Positions 1-7,387 are shown, numbered from the stretch's first letter. The stretch: DNA of 9,168 nucleotides from Planctomycetaceae bacterium (GCA_031267635.1 JAIRYX010000367.1:1-9168); one strand, 5' to 3'. Notes: a model not told the origin generated them from the sequence alone. Numbers and translations: made by a program.

Positions 1-195
1 CAAGCAATTAATTCCCTAATCATAAAAACCTCCATGTTATGTTATTTAGGGCAAAAATTGAGAAAATAACAAAAAAAACAAAATGGGAAACACCAAATTT
101 TTCAAAAACTCAGCCAACCACGACCGTTTCTAACAATGTTACATTCGCGAAACTCACGCCAGACAAAAAAATTCCTTAACTTGAAACTGCTGGCT

Positions 196-252
196 TTGTT
201 GGTTACTAAGGGAAATTTGATAAATAAGGGCGGCAAGAGTAAAATCTTTCGG
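196..252 (+). repeat. Dispersed 57-bp repeat, left copy
   Basis: This stretch aligns without gaps to 8606-8662. By hand count 48 of 57 positions are identical, and the core taagggaaa(t/c)ttgataaataaggg is the best-conserved part. A shorter inverted relative lies at 8474-8500. The right copy sits about 60 bp upstream of an IS1634-type transposase relic, so the repeat probably belongs to a mobile or MITE-like family. Read on the minus strand, both copies give a similar short peptide (YPK.F..AALIYQ.SL), but no complete gene surrounds either one. Confidence 0.6.
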
Positions 253-295
253 ATAACCAGCCAATGGAAACGTCATCGTTATTAACTCATGATCA

Positions 296-612
296 CTAAC
301 CCATATTACGCAGAATCTCAATTCCGTCTGAAACAGGATGATTCAGAGAGCGTCCAACACCAATTGCCGACTTCCCGACTTGCATCTGCGGCATAAGAAA
401 ACAACAAACAGCAATCTTTTTATCAGAAACTCTATCTAAAATACCAAGCCCGTCTAATTCGCCCCATATTTCAAAAGGACAAACGGAACAGTCAGAACGT
501 TGGGGGCAGAGGAAATCATTAGCAACGAGGTGTCGATTCTCAAAAATTTCAATTCATCCCGCAAGTCCTTTGTTTCCAATAAGTTAGGGCAATGCCTGAG
601 AGAATTCGCCAT
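296..612 (-). pseudogene. Frameshifted minus-strand ORF, possible 105-aa unknown protein
   Basis: On the minus strand a frame opens at ATG 612-610 (MANSLRHCPN...) and runs to a stop at 456-454. A second frame, open from 553 to the stop at 298-296, overlaps it. It carries a cysteine cluster (RSDCSVCPFEIWGELDG) followed by ILDRVSDKKIAVCCFLMP. Adding one base in the five-base homopolymer at 502-506 would join the two frames into a continuous 105-residue protein. I do not recognise the family. There is no clear ribosome binding site, and plus-strand frames here are also partly open, so this may be chance. If real, it is a decayed or mis-sequenced gene. Confidence 0.28.
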
Positions 613-642
613 CTCTCTAATCTCTAACACCCGAAAAATCCC

Positions 643-885
643 GTGTACAAACGCGAATCTCGGAGGTGTTTCTGCAACTCGGAGAATGATATGCGGAAGT
701 CAGAGAATGATATGCGGAAGTTGCAGAAAGATATGCGAGATTCGGAAAATGGTATGCGAGAATCGCAAAAAGATTTTTTGAAATCGAATCAACGTTTTTT
801 GACGCTCCAGCAAGAACCATGTTTCGGGCGGAGTCAAGATTCTGCGTCATGTGAGTTAAGATACTCATTCTACTCAAGCTACTGA
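643..885 (+). CDS. Possible remnant of a heptad-repeat protein
   Basis: This frame opens at GTG 643 and would encode 80 residues. Residues 13-54 are six consecutive heptads (SENDMRK, SENDMRK, LQKDMRD, SENGMRE, SQKDFLK, SNQRFLT) with Met or Phe at the same place in each, as in a charged coiled coil. The tail is cysteine- and serine-rich and unremarkable. No Shine-Dalgarno sequence precedes the GTG, and an in-frame stop lies only 16 bases upstream. I therefore treat it as a fragment of a larger coiled-coil protein gene, not a working gene. Charged heptad segments of this kind occur in many bacterial proteins, so no function follows. Confidence 0.25.
   Translation: MYKRESRRCFCNSENDMRKSENDMRKLQKDMRDSENGMRESQKDFLKSNQRFLTLQQEPCFGRSQDSASCELRYSFYSSY
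679..804 (+). repeat. Six-unit 21-bp tandem repeat
   Basis: There are six back-to-back 21-bp units at 679-699, 700-720, 721-741, 742-762, 763-783 and 784-804. The first two differ at one base, and the units diverge progressively to the right. In the frame of GTG 643 each unit encodes one heptad of the SENDMRK type. The period of exactly seven codons suggests that the array grew inside a coding coiled coil by unit duplication. Confidence 0.8.
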
Positions 886-1066
886 ATTGAATGCAGGCGA
901 GGTTTACTTTTACGGATATGATAATACTGATTCGTTGATTAACAATCAAACAAACAAAACGAATATGTATTCTTTCCACTCAATTGGCGAGGATAACGGG
1001 TCTTGCGTAGTCGAAAGCCGTACTGTACAATTCTTTGATGTTTTTTGCTTAACGGGCAAAAGTCCT

Positions 1067-1109
1067 TGCCATAATAAAATCCGTTCAATGTCTCTATTAT
1101 GGCATTTTT
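1067..1109 (+). terminator. Inverted repeat followed by T5
   Basis: TGCCATAATA (1067-1076) is perfectly complementary to TATTATGGCA (1095-1104), with an 18-nt loop, and is followed directly by TTTTT (1105-1109). This fits a weak Rho-independent terminator closing the left region about 70 bp before the beta-helix gene. The stem is AT-rich and the loop long, so it could instead be an operator or attenuator for that gene. I see no clear -35/-10 pair between it and the start at 1179. Confidence 0.4.
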
Positions 1110-1167
1110 CTAAAAAATTAAGCCCTCTCCAAATGCGAAACAAGCAGCCAATAGAGCGTGACTTTGC

Positions 1168-1171
1168 GGAG
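1168..1171 (+). promoter_or_regulatory. Ribosome binding site that fixes the beta-helix start
   Basis: GGAG lies seven bases before ATG 1179-1181, which opens a typical lysine-plus-hydrophobic signal peptide (MKKLFFFF). The in-frame TTG at 1202 has no such site. The site therefore argues that translation starts at 1179, even though the downstream frame is then broken. Confidence 0.65.
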
Positions 1172-1178
1172 TGAAACA

Positions 1179-3289
1179 ATGAAAAAACTTTTCTTCTTTT
1201 TTTGACGGCGACGGTTATTTGTTCTTCGATGGCTTTCGGCGGCGAATGGCATGTTTCGCCGTCCGGCAGCGACAGTAATTCCGGCACAAAAGAAAAGCCG
1301 TTTGCGACGATTGCCAAAGCAATCGGCACTGTGCGTGTTGCGAAACAAGAAGCGGACGGCGGGCAACACATCGTGCATCTTGCCGCCGGAACGTTTGAGC
1401 TGACCGAGCCGTTGCGGTTTGAGCCGGAAGATTCCGGCACGGCAGATCGCCCGGTGTTGTATGTCGGCGACGGAAACCGAACGGTTGTCAGCGGCGGACT
1501 CACGATTTCTCGCGGCGATTTGGATGTATTGACCGGTTGGCGAGATGAAGGAAACGGCGTTTGGGTTGCCGATGTTCCGCAAATCAACGGGCAACCGCTT
1601 TACTTTGAACAACTTTTCGTCAACGGGCGGCGGGCGGCGCGGTCGCGTTATCCGAACAGCGGATTTTTCAAACCGAAAGAAGTACGGCAAGCCGTGCCGA
1701 TTGCTCAAAACGCTCCGAAGCCGACGTTTACCGAACAATCTATCGTTGGCGATTCGGGTGATTTGGATTTCTTAAGAAACGTCTCGAAAGAAGATCTGCG
1801 ATTCGCTCAATTCATTATCCATCATCATTGGGACGTGACGAAGCGGATTCCGCTTGCGTTTGACACGGAACAAAATCTCCTCAAGATGCAAGGCGAACCA
1901 ATGAAACATTGGAATCCCTGGCGGAACACGTCGCTCTATTATTTTGAGAACGTGCGTGCCGGATTCGACACGCCGGGCGAGTGGTTTTATGACGGCGTGA
2001 ATCGCAAGATTTATTACCGTCCGTTGCCGAATGAAACGATGGCGGCGAGTAAATTTGCCGTTCCGCGAAACGGTATGAGTCAATTGTTGTTGATACGCGG
2101 AAAAAACGAAGCGATGGTTCACGATATTCGTTTTGAAAAGATTACGTTTGCCGAGACAGATTCGCCGCGACGAATCGCCGTGATGCAAAAAGCGAATCTG
2201 CCTCAGGAAATCACGGGCGATCTTAATTTGCCGGGTCCGGTGCAAATTGATCCGCAACAAGCCGCGTTTTGGGCGGACGCGGCAATCGATGTGGATACGG
2301 CTCGCAATATTTCGTTTATCGATTGTGAATTGGACAACATCGGCGAGTACGGAATCTGGCTGAAAAATTCGCACGGTTGCCGTGTCGAACATTGTGCGTT
2401 GACGAATCTCGGCGCGGGCGGAATCCGAATCGGCGGCGTTGGAACAACAACCGGAAACGTTGTCGATAACTGCATTATTCAACATGGCGGAAGACTGTAC
2501 GCTTGCGCCGTCGCGATTTGGCTCGGCAATAACACAGAAGACAATCGAGTAACGCACAACGATATCGGCGATTTTTATTACACGGGCGTTTCCGCCGGTT
2601 GGACTTGGGGTTATCAAGGCGGCGGCGCGTTCCGAAACGTCGTCGAATTTAACCGGATTCACGACCTTGGGCAAGACGCGATGGCGGACATGGGCGGCGT
2701 TTATACCTTGGGGACGTCGCACGGCACGCGGGTTTGCAATAACGTGATTTTCAATGTCAAATCCTACGCTTACGGCGGCTGGGGACTTTACACCGATGAA
2801 GGTTCCGAAGGAATTTTGATGGAAAACAATCTTGTTTACGACACGACCGACGGCTCGTTTCATCAACATTACGGCAAAAACAACGTGATTCGCAACAACA
2901 TTTTAGCGTTTAGCCGTCCGCATCAAATTGCTGTAACGCGGGTTGAACCACATCGGTCGCTGACGTTTGAGAACAACATCATTTATTGGGATCAGGGAAA
3001 CGCCATTGGTTATCGCGCGGAACAAGCCCGCGTCGATTATGGTTCCAATCTTTGGTGGAACGCGGCGGGCGACGTGCAATTCAAAAACAAAACGCACAAA
3101 GATTGGCTCGAAATCGGCAAAGACGTCGGCGGAATTGTCGCCGATCCGCGATTTGTCAATGTTGATCAAAGGGATTTCCGTTTGCAGGAAAATTCTCCCG
3201 CCAAAGAGATCAATTTTGTCCCGTTTGATTTTTCCCAAGCCGGAGTGTACGGCGCCGACGCATGGATTCAACGTGCGAAAGGAAAATAA
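1179..3289 (+). CDS. Secreted right-handed beta-helix protein, frameshifted at its signal peptide
   Basis: This is probably an exported carbohydrate-active protein of the pectate-lyase-like superfamily. The body is open from TTG 1202 to TAA 3287-3289 (695 codons). It begins EWHVSPSGSDSNSGT, the usual entry to DUF1565-type beta-helix domains, followed by a FATIAKAI strand and HLAAGTFELTEPL. An intermediate region carries FVNGRRAARSRYPN and the GEWFYDGVNRKIYYRP hairpin. From about residue 365 come repeated N/D-rich coils (NISFIDCELDNIGEYGIWL, NVVDNCIIQHGG, NNIIYWD). Conserved acidic patches DMGG (about 496-499) and YTDEGS (about 530-535) recall GH141-like glycosidases, but the substrate and catalytic residues are my inference. 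ATG 1179 has a good ribosome binding site and encodes MKKLFFFF, but a T7 run at 1197-1203 brings it to TGA. One extra T would give MKKLFFFFLTATVICSSMAFGG joined to the body, 703 residues in all. The gene stands alone between gaps. Confidence 0.85.
1197..1203 (+). other. T7 homopolymer at the frameshift point
   Basis: Seven consecutive T bases inside the signal-peptide codons separate ATG 1179 from the long downstream frame. With eight Ts the two would be in frame; with seven the ribosome meets TGA at 1203-1205. It could be a phase-variable tract, a transcriptional slippage site, a fixed mutation or an assembly error. The window alone cannot decide. Confidence 0.8.
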
Positions 3290-3310
3290 AATATTGGCGA
3301 AAAATATTTT
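3288..3310 (+). terminator. Weak AT-only hairpin after the beta-helix gene
   Basis: AAAATATT (3288-3295) pairs with AATATTTT (3303-3310) across a 7-nt loop and overlaps the last two bases of the stop codon. The stem has no G-C pair and only a broken T-rich stretch follows (atcgctctttcc). It may contribute to termination but is not a standard intrinsic terminator. Confidence 0.25.
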
Positions 3311-3317
3311 ATCGCTC

Positions 3318-3346
3318 TTTCCTCAAATGCAAATCTTTATTATAAT
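3318..3346 (+). promoter_or_regulatory. Putative promoter of the M2 peptidase gene
   Basis: A perfect TATAAT lies at 3341-3346, about 65 bp before the start codon. The hexamer 17 bp upstream (TTTCCT, 3318-3323) is a poor -35 match, so only the -10 element is convincing. Transcription would start near 3353, giving the peptidase a separate promoter from the beta-helix gene. Confidence 0.45.
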
Positions 3347-3397
3347 GAACAAATCTTTGCCGAAAGAATGCGGTTAAAAATAAAATTTATAAAAAAC

Positions 3398-3402
3398 AGG
3401 AG
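3398..3402 (+). promoter_or_regulatory. Ribosome binding site of the M2 peptidase gene
   Basis: AGGAG lies 8 bases before GTG 3411 and 11 bases before the adjacent ATG 3414. Either codon could start translation, and the products differ by one residue. Confidence 0.7.
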
Positions 3403-3410
3403 ATTTAATC

Positions 3411-5132
3411 GTGATGCAAAAAATAGGAAAAATTGTCGGTTTGAGTGCGTTGTTGGTTATGTTGACGGCTTGGGTTGCAAACGCACAATATTCGTTTTCA
3501 GAAGGAAATAATCCCAATTCACTTTACCTAATTACAACTCAAACTGCGGGGCAGGAACAATTTATGGACTTTATGAGCGAATACCAGTCCGAGACGAAGA
3601 AAATGAATACGGAAGCGAATCTCGCGTATTGGAAAGCGTCGATTTCCGGCAAGGAGGAAGATTTTGACGTAGCGGCGGATTTGGGACTCAAAATCAAAAA
3701 ATATCATGCGGACAAAGAGCGTTACGAAAAATTCTTGACGTTACGCAAGAACGCTAAAACACTCATGCCGATTGAAAAACGCGCGGCGGATATTGCGGAA
3801 CTCCAATTTAAATCAAATCAGTTACCGGAAAATCTGCTCAAAAAAATGGTCAATCTCTCAACGGAAATCGAGATGATTTTTCAAAACGACCGCGCTGAAC
3901 TTGATGGGAAACAATATACAAATAATGAATTACTCGAAAAATTACGTCAAGAAACCGATTCGGCAAAGCGAGAAGCAATTTGGAAAGCGTTAAAAGTTGT
4001 CGGCGATAAAGTTGCGCCGAAGTTGGTTGAATTGGCGAAAATCAGAAATCAAGCCGCCAAACAACTCGGTTTTGCAAATTTCTGGGAAATGGAAATCGTG
4101 TTTCAGGAACACGATCCAAAACAAATTATGCAGATTTTTGCGGAACTCGACAAATTGACCACGCCGCTTTTTACGGAAATGAAATCAGAATTGGATTCAG
4201 AACTGACGAAAAAATTCGGAATTAAACCGGACGAGATGAAGCCCTGGCATTATGATAACCCGTTTTTTCAGGAAGCTCCTCCGGCGGTAGATGTTGATCT
4301 CGACATTTTTTATGTCGGTAAGACCAAAGAAGACATTGCTGAAATTTCTCGAAAATTTTATCAAAAGCTCGGCATTCCCGCCGATAGCGTTCTCGAAAAA
4401 AGCAGTTTGTACGAACAACCGGGCAAGAGTCAACATGGCTTTTGTACAAACATCGACGGCGAAGGAGATGTTCGGATTCTTTGTAATCTCAAACCTGATA
4501 CGCAATGGATGGACACTCAACTGCATGAATTGGGACACGCGGTTTATGACGTGAATATCGACGGAACGTTGCCCTATAATCTTCGCCAGCCATCGCATAT
4601 TTTTACGACGGAAGGAGTTGCGATGTATTTCGGCGCGCTGGTGCAAGCCCCGCAATGGTTGATTGAAAATCTCGGAGCCGATCCTGAAAAAGCGAAATCG
4701 CTTGCTCCCATGCTCAAGAAACAGCGACGTCGCGAGCAGTTGATTTTCTGCCGATGGGTGTTGGTGATGTTGAACTTTGAAAAAGCGTTGTATGAAAATC
4801 CCGAACAAGATTTGAATAAGTTGTGGTGGGACACGGTGGAGAAATATCAGTTGTTGCATCGTCCTGAAAATCGCGATGCGGCGGACTGGGCGGCGAAACC
4901 GCATTTTACGATTGCACCGGTGTATTATCATAATTACATGCTCGGCGAACTTTATTCGGCGATGATTCGTGAAGCCGCCGCCGATTTTTCGCCCGGCTCG
5001 AAAGAGTACCGCGATTTGTTTCTCAACCGGATTTTCAAAATCGGCAACGTTTATCCTTGGCAGGAATTTGTTCGATACTCAATGGGCAAAGAATTTTCCC
5101 CCGCCGCGTTTGCGAGAGAATTGAAAAAATGA
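3411..5132 (+). CDS. Exported M2-family zinc metallopeptidase (peptidyl-dipeptidase, ACE-like)
   Basis: Family M2 enzymes are peptidyl-dipeptidases that cleave dipeptides from the C-termini of peptides with a catalytic zinc ion. A signal peptide spans residues 1-25 (MMQKIGKIVGL, hydrophobic core, ...ANA before QYSF), so the enzyme should act in the periplasm or outside. A helical N-terminal half (about 30-270) leads to the zinc site HELGH at 372-376. The third ligand is probably Glu401 in FTTEGVAMYF, a spacing close to that of human ACE. KPHF at 496-499 and Tyr505 fit ACE Lys511, His513 and Tyr520, which bind substrate. The match to Tyr523 is ambiguous (Asn508 or Tyr509). At 573 residues it has the length of a single-domain bacterial M2 protein, and no key residue is obviously lost. 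It lies 222 bp upstream of a di/tripeptide transporter, which suggests joint use of peptides. M3-type peptidases are the main alternative, but the tail favours M2. Confidence 0.88.
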   Translation: MMQKIGKIVGLSALLVMLTAWVANAQYSFSEGNNPNSLYLITTQTAGQEQFMDFMSEYQSETKKMNTEANLAYWKASISGKEEDFDVAADLGLKIKKYHADKERYEKFLTLRKNAKTLMPIEKRAADIAELQFKSNQLPENLLKKMVNLSTEIEMIFQNDRAELDGKQYTNNELLEKLRQETDSAKREAIWKALKVVGDKVAPKLVELAKIRNQAAKQLGFANFWEMEIVFQEHDPKQIMQIFAELDKLTTPLFTEMKSELDSELTKKFGIKPDEMKPWHYDNPFFQEAPPAVDVDLDIFYVGKTKEDIAEISRKFYQKLGIPADSVLEKSSLYEQPGKSQHGFCTNIDGEGDVRILCNLKPDTQWMDTQLHELGHAVYDVNIDGTLPYNLRQPSHIFTTEGVAMYFGALVQAPQWLIENLGADPEKAKSLAPMLKKQRRREQLIFCRWVLVMLNFEKALYENPEQDLNKLWWDTVEKYQLLHRPENRDAADWAAKPHFTIAPVYYHNYMLGELYSAMIREAAADFSPGSKEYRDLFLNRIFKIGNVYPWQEFVRYSMGKEFSPAAFARELKK

Positions 5133-5267
5133 GAGACAAAGACGACTAGTAGATAAAGGGCGAAATGTATTTTGACTTGGACAGAACGATATAAAAACAT
5201 TATTTTGAAAAGATGCAATGATTTTGCTTTTGTCGCAGACTTTCACCGAATTAGTACCAGATAAAAG

Positions 5268-5296
5268 TTGAAAATATCTACGTGAATCTGTAAAAT
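5268..5296 (+). promoter_or_regulatory. Sigma70-type promoter of the POT transporter gene
   Basis: TTGAAA (5268-5273) and TAAAAT (5291-5296) are separated by exactly 17 bp, and each hexamer matches the consensus at five of six positions. Transcription would start near 5303 and leave a leader of about 50 nt. This is the best promoter match I found in the window. Confidence 0.6.
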
Positions 5297-5340
5297 ATAT
5301 TGATCATGATAAAATTTTCAAAACAACCTTGTTAATCATT

Positions 5341-5346
5341 GAGGAG
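5341..5346 (+). promoter_or_regulatory. Ribosome binding site of the POT gene
   Basis: GAGGAG lies eight bases upstream of ATG 5355. It is a strong site that confirms this start. Confidence 0.75.
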
Positions 5347-5354
5347 ACAACCGC

Positions 5355-7244
5355 ATGAGCGCAACAAACGGCAACGCAGCAACAGGGAAGCGGTCGGGAC
5401 ATCCGGCGGGAATTTGGGTGCTTTGCACTACGGAAATGTGGGAGCGGTTCGCTTACTATGGAATGCGCGCACTTTTAGTTTTGTACCTTGCCGGGCTTTC
5501 CACTAAAATCACCGGTACCGGTTTCGGCTGGTCGAAAGCTGATGCTCTGGATTTATATGCGTGGTACACAAGTCTCGTTTATCTGCTACCGCTTCTCGGC
5601 GGATGGATTGCTGACCGTTATCTGGGACAATTTCGCTCCGTATTGCTCGGTGGCGCATTGATGGCGCTCGGGCAATTTTGTTTGTCCGCAACAGAATTTG
5701 TGCGTGTCGGAATTGGAACAAATATCACTTGGGCAACTGATCCTACGGCGTTGATGACATTTTACGTCGGCTTGGGGCTTATGATTATTGGAAACAGCTT
5801 TTTTAAGCCCTGTATTTCCGTTATGGTCGGGCAATTATACAAACCGGAAGAATCACAAAAGCGGGACGTCGGTTTTTCTTATTTTTATATGGGAATCAAT
5901 ATTGGAGCGTTTTTCTCACCGCTTGTTGCCGGTACAATCGGGGAAATTTATGGTTTTCATCTTGGTTTTATGATTTCCGGTTTCGGAATGCTTTTCGGAT
6001 TATGTACGTTCTTGCTCTTCCGTCGGCATCTCAACGGACTAGGACTTCCTCCCAAACGTAGAAAAGTTTCTACCGCAGAAATGACAGAAAATGAGAAAGC
6101 CGCCCATGAAAAACAGCATTATGAACAAACTCGTCCGCTTATTCGGCAAGATTACGATAGAATGTTTGTCATTATTGTTCTTACTTTATTTGTGGTGGCA
6201 TTTTGGATGGCGTTTGAACAAGCGGGCGGATCGCTAACAATGTTCGCCAAACACAATACAAATCGTGCCATGCCGCAGGCTGTCGTCATTCCGGGAGTTA
6301 AAAGCATTTTAATTGAAAACGAATTTCGTGACGATCTTGAAGCGGAAGTTTTAGCTGTAGAACGTCTCGAAGGAAATATCGCTAACATTCTTGAATCGAA
6401 CGAAAAGAAAGTTTCCCAGCCGGAATCTTTTAACGAGCGGGTAACGCGATTGTTTTCATTTAAAGCGGAAAAAAAGGCAACAGTAGAAGACCTATTCGAG
6501 CGTGCGTCGGACGAAAAACGCTCCGGCTATCTTATTGATGGCGAACCTGCGCACAACACGACACAAACAGAACATTTAACGGAAAAACAACAGAAAGAAC
6601 TTGGCGTTTTACTGGAAACCTATCAAGCTACGTTGAAACGTGCGTCGGAACAAAAAGAAAAAGCCCAAGAAATGTACAATCCTAAAATTTCCAAGTTTAC
6701 GTTTCCTTCAACGTGGTATCAATCGGCAAATCCGTTGTTTGTTGTAGTGTTTGCACCGTTATTTATTCTTGTTTGGGGATTTTTGGCAAAACGCGGTATT
6801 GAGCCAAGTACGCCGTTAAAATTTGCAATTGGCGTGTTGATGCTTTCTATCGGTTTTTTCCTGATGATTCCCGCGGCAATTCAAGAACAACATTCTCCGG
6901 TTCATTTGTCTGCGCCTCATTGGTTGCTTTGGTGTTATATTTTTTCGACATGGGGCGAGCTTTGCCTTTCGCCGGTTGGATTGTCGATGGTTTCCAAGCT
7001 TGCGCCGGCACGTTACGCTTCGTTATTCATGGGAGTTTGGTTTCTTTCCAGTTTTATTGGAAATTTCCTTGCGGGAAAACTTGCTGCAATATTTGAACGA
7101 GGCGGCGGACTCCATATTCTTTTTGGAGAACCAGGCGGTATGGCGGACTTTTTCCTAATTATGGCGGTCGTTCCTGCAATCATCGGCTTCGTCGCCCTGC
7201 TGATGGTGCCGATGCTCAAAAAGAAAATGCATGGAATCAACTAA
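5355..7244 (+). CDS. POT/PTR-family proton-coupled oligopeptide transporter with a large insert
   Basis: This is an inner-membrane carrier of the major facilitator superfamily, POT/PTR branch, which imports di- and tripeptides with protons. The diagnostic ExxERFxYYG motif is at residues 27-36 (EMWERFAYYG) at the start of helix 1. GGWIADRYLGQ follows helix 2, GNSFFKPCISVMVGQLY is the typical helix 4 region, and the PTR signature FSYFYMGINIG is at 174-184. FWMAFEQAGGSLTMFAKHNTNR (ending near residue 304) leads normally to a segment like FPSTWYQSANPLF (450-462). Here a charged stretch of about 140 residues, including LTEKQQKELGVLLETYQ, lies between them. Four to five hydrophobic segments follow, ending KKKMHGIN. 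At 629 residues the protein is longer than many bacterial POT carriers of about 500, because of this insert. The start is supported by GAGGAG and its own promoter. The upstream M2 peptidase would supply dipeptides. Confidence 0.92.
   Translation: MSATNGNAATGKRSGHPAGIWVLCTTEMWERFAYYGMRALLVLYLAGLSTKITGTGFGWSKADALDLYAWYTSLVYLLPLLGGWIADRYLGQFRSVLLGGALMALGQFCLSATEFVRVGIGTNITWATDPTALMTFYVGLGLMIIGNSFFKPCISVMVGQLYKPEESQKRDVGFSYFYMGINIGAFFSPLVAGTIGEIYGFHLGFMISGFGMLFGLCTFLLFRRHLNGLGLPPKRRKVSTAEMTENEKAAHEKQHYEQTRPLIRQDYDRMFVIIVLTLFVVAFWMAFEQAGGSLTMFAKHNTNRAMPQAVVIPGVKSILIENEFRDDLEAEVLAVERLEGNIANILESNEKKVSQPESFNERVTRLFSFKAEKKATVEDLFERASDEKRSGYLIDGEPAHNTTQTEHLTEKQQKELGVLLETYQATLKRASEQKEKAQEMYNPKISKFTFPSTWYQSANPLFVVVFAPLFILVWGFLAKRGIEPSTPLKFAIGVLMLSIGFFLMIPAAIQEQHSPVHLSAPHWLLWCYIFSTWGELCLSPVGLSMVSKLAPARYASLFMGVWFLSSFIGNFLAGKLAAIFERGGGLHILFGEPGGMADFFLIMAVVPAIIGFVALLMVPMLKKKMHGIN
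6267..6698 (+). other. Hydrophilic insert within the POT transporter
   Basis: Residues of about 305-448 of the carrier form a polar stretch between the FEQAGGSL...NTNR helix and FPSTWYQS. It is rich in Glu and Lys, has helix-forming segments (EAEVLAVERLEGNIANILES; LTEKQQKELGVLLETYQATL) and no membrane-spanning run. In standard POT carriers these two motifs are separated by only a few residues. The insert stays in frame with normal codon use, so it is part of the protein. Confidence 0.7.
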
Positions 7245-7266
7245 GTAAAAAACGAAAAGTTAAAAA

Positions 7267-7298
7267 CTGATAGAGCGAACACACATTCGCCCAATCAG
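7267..7298 (+). terminator. Two-tier stem-loop after the POT gene
   Basis: GCGAA (7275-7279) pairs with TTCGC (7286-7290) around a CACACA loop, and CTGAT (7267-7271) pairs with ATCAG (7294-7298) outside a 3x3 internal loop. It begins 22 bases after the transporter stop. No T-run follows, so it may protect the mRNA 3' end or be incidental. Confidence 0.3.
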
Positions 7299-7387
7299 AA
7301 CACGAAGCGTAAGCAATTGAACAGATGACGCGGATTTATCTTGATAATTGTTGGTTACAATCGTTCCTTATGGTAAACAAAAGCAAT

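Larger units (their letters stand above)
1..1178. other. Gene-poor, degenerate left flank
   Basis: This long AT-rich stretch has no frame that I can assign to a known family. It contains a dispersed repeat (196-252), a frameshifted minus-strand frame (296-612), a 21-bp tandem repeat (679-804) and a hairpin with a T-run (1067-1109), each listed separately. Bases 1-150 and 886-1066 show nothing I can support. Several short frames are open on both strands at once, which is typical of decayed sequence. I found no tRNA-like cloverleaf and no CRISPR-type repeat-spacer pattern. Confidence 0.6.
5133..5354. other. Intergenic region between peptidase and transporter
   Basis: This 222-bp AT-rich gap has no coding frame of note and no strong terminator hairpin after the peptidase gene. 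It carries the promoter at 5268-5296 and the ribosome binding site of the transporter. Read-through from the peptidase promoter is possible. Confidence 0.6.

Noticed and set aside
154..276. 40-residue minus-strand ORF (MTFPLAGYPKDF...) through the left 57-bp repeat
   Set aside because: It lacks a ribosome binding site and its best part is simply the repeat. The right copy gives a related peptide without a matching start or stop.
887..1174. 95-codon plus-strand frame before the beta-helix gene
   Set aside because: There is no ribosome binding site, no hydrophobic or domain pattern, and it runs through the inverted repeat at 1067-1104.
1182..1188. AAAAAAC as a programmed -1 ribosomal slippery site for the beta-helix gene
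   Set aside because: The heptamer exists, but its phase relative to ATG 1179 is wrong for classical tandem slippage, and no stimulatory structure is evident downstream. The T7 tract explains the frame change better.
946..1738. Two overlapping minus-strand frames (213 and 206 codons) over the beta-helix N-terminus
   Set aside because: Both are shadows of the plus-strand gene, in two different frames, and neither resembles a known protein.
1772..2869. Long open frame (365 codons) on the minus strand inside the beta-helix gene
   Set aside because: It is antisense to a clearly family-like protein, has no ribosome binding site, and its translation shows no domain or regular hydrophobic pattern. 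It comes from the codon bias of the plus-strand gene.
4197..4931. Minus-strand frame of 244 codons within the M2 peptidase gene
   Set aside because: It is antisense to the zinc-site region of a convincing enzyme gene and is rich in Arg, Phe and His, as expected of a shadow frame.
5172..5195. TTGACT and TATAAA as a promoter after the peptidase gene
   Set aside because: The spacing is only 12 bp, too short for a sigma70-type promoter. The pair at 5268-5296 has the correct 17 bp.
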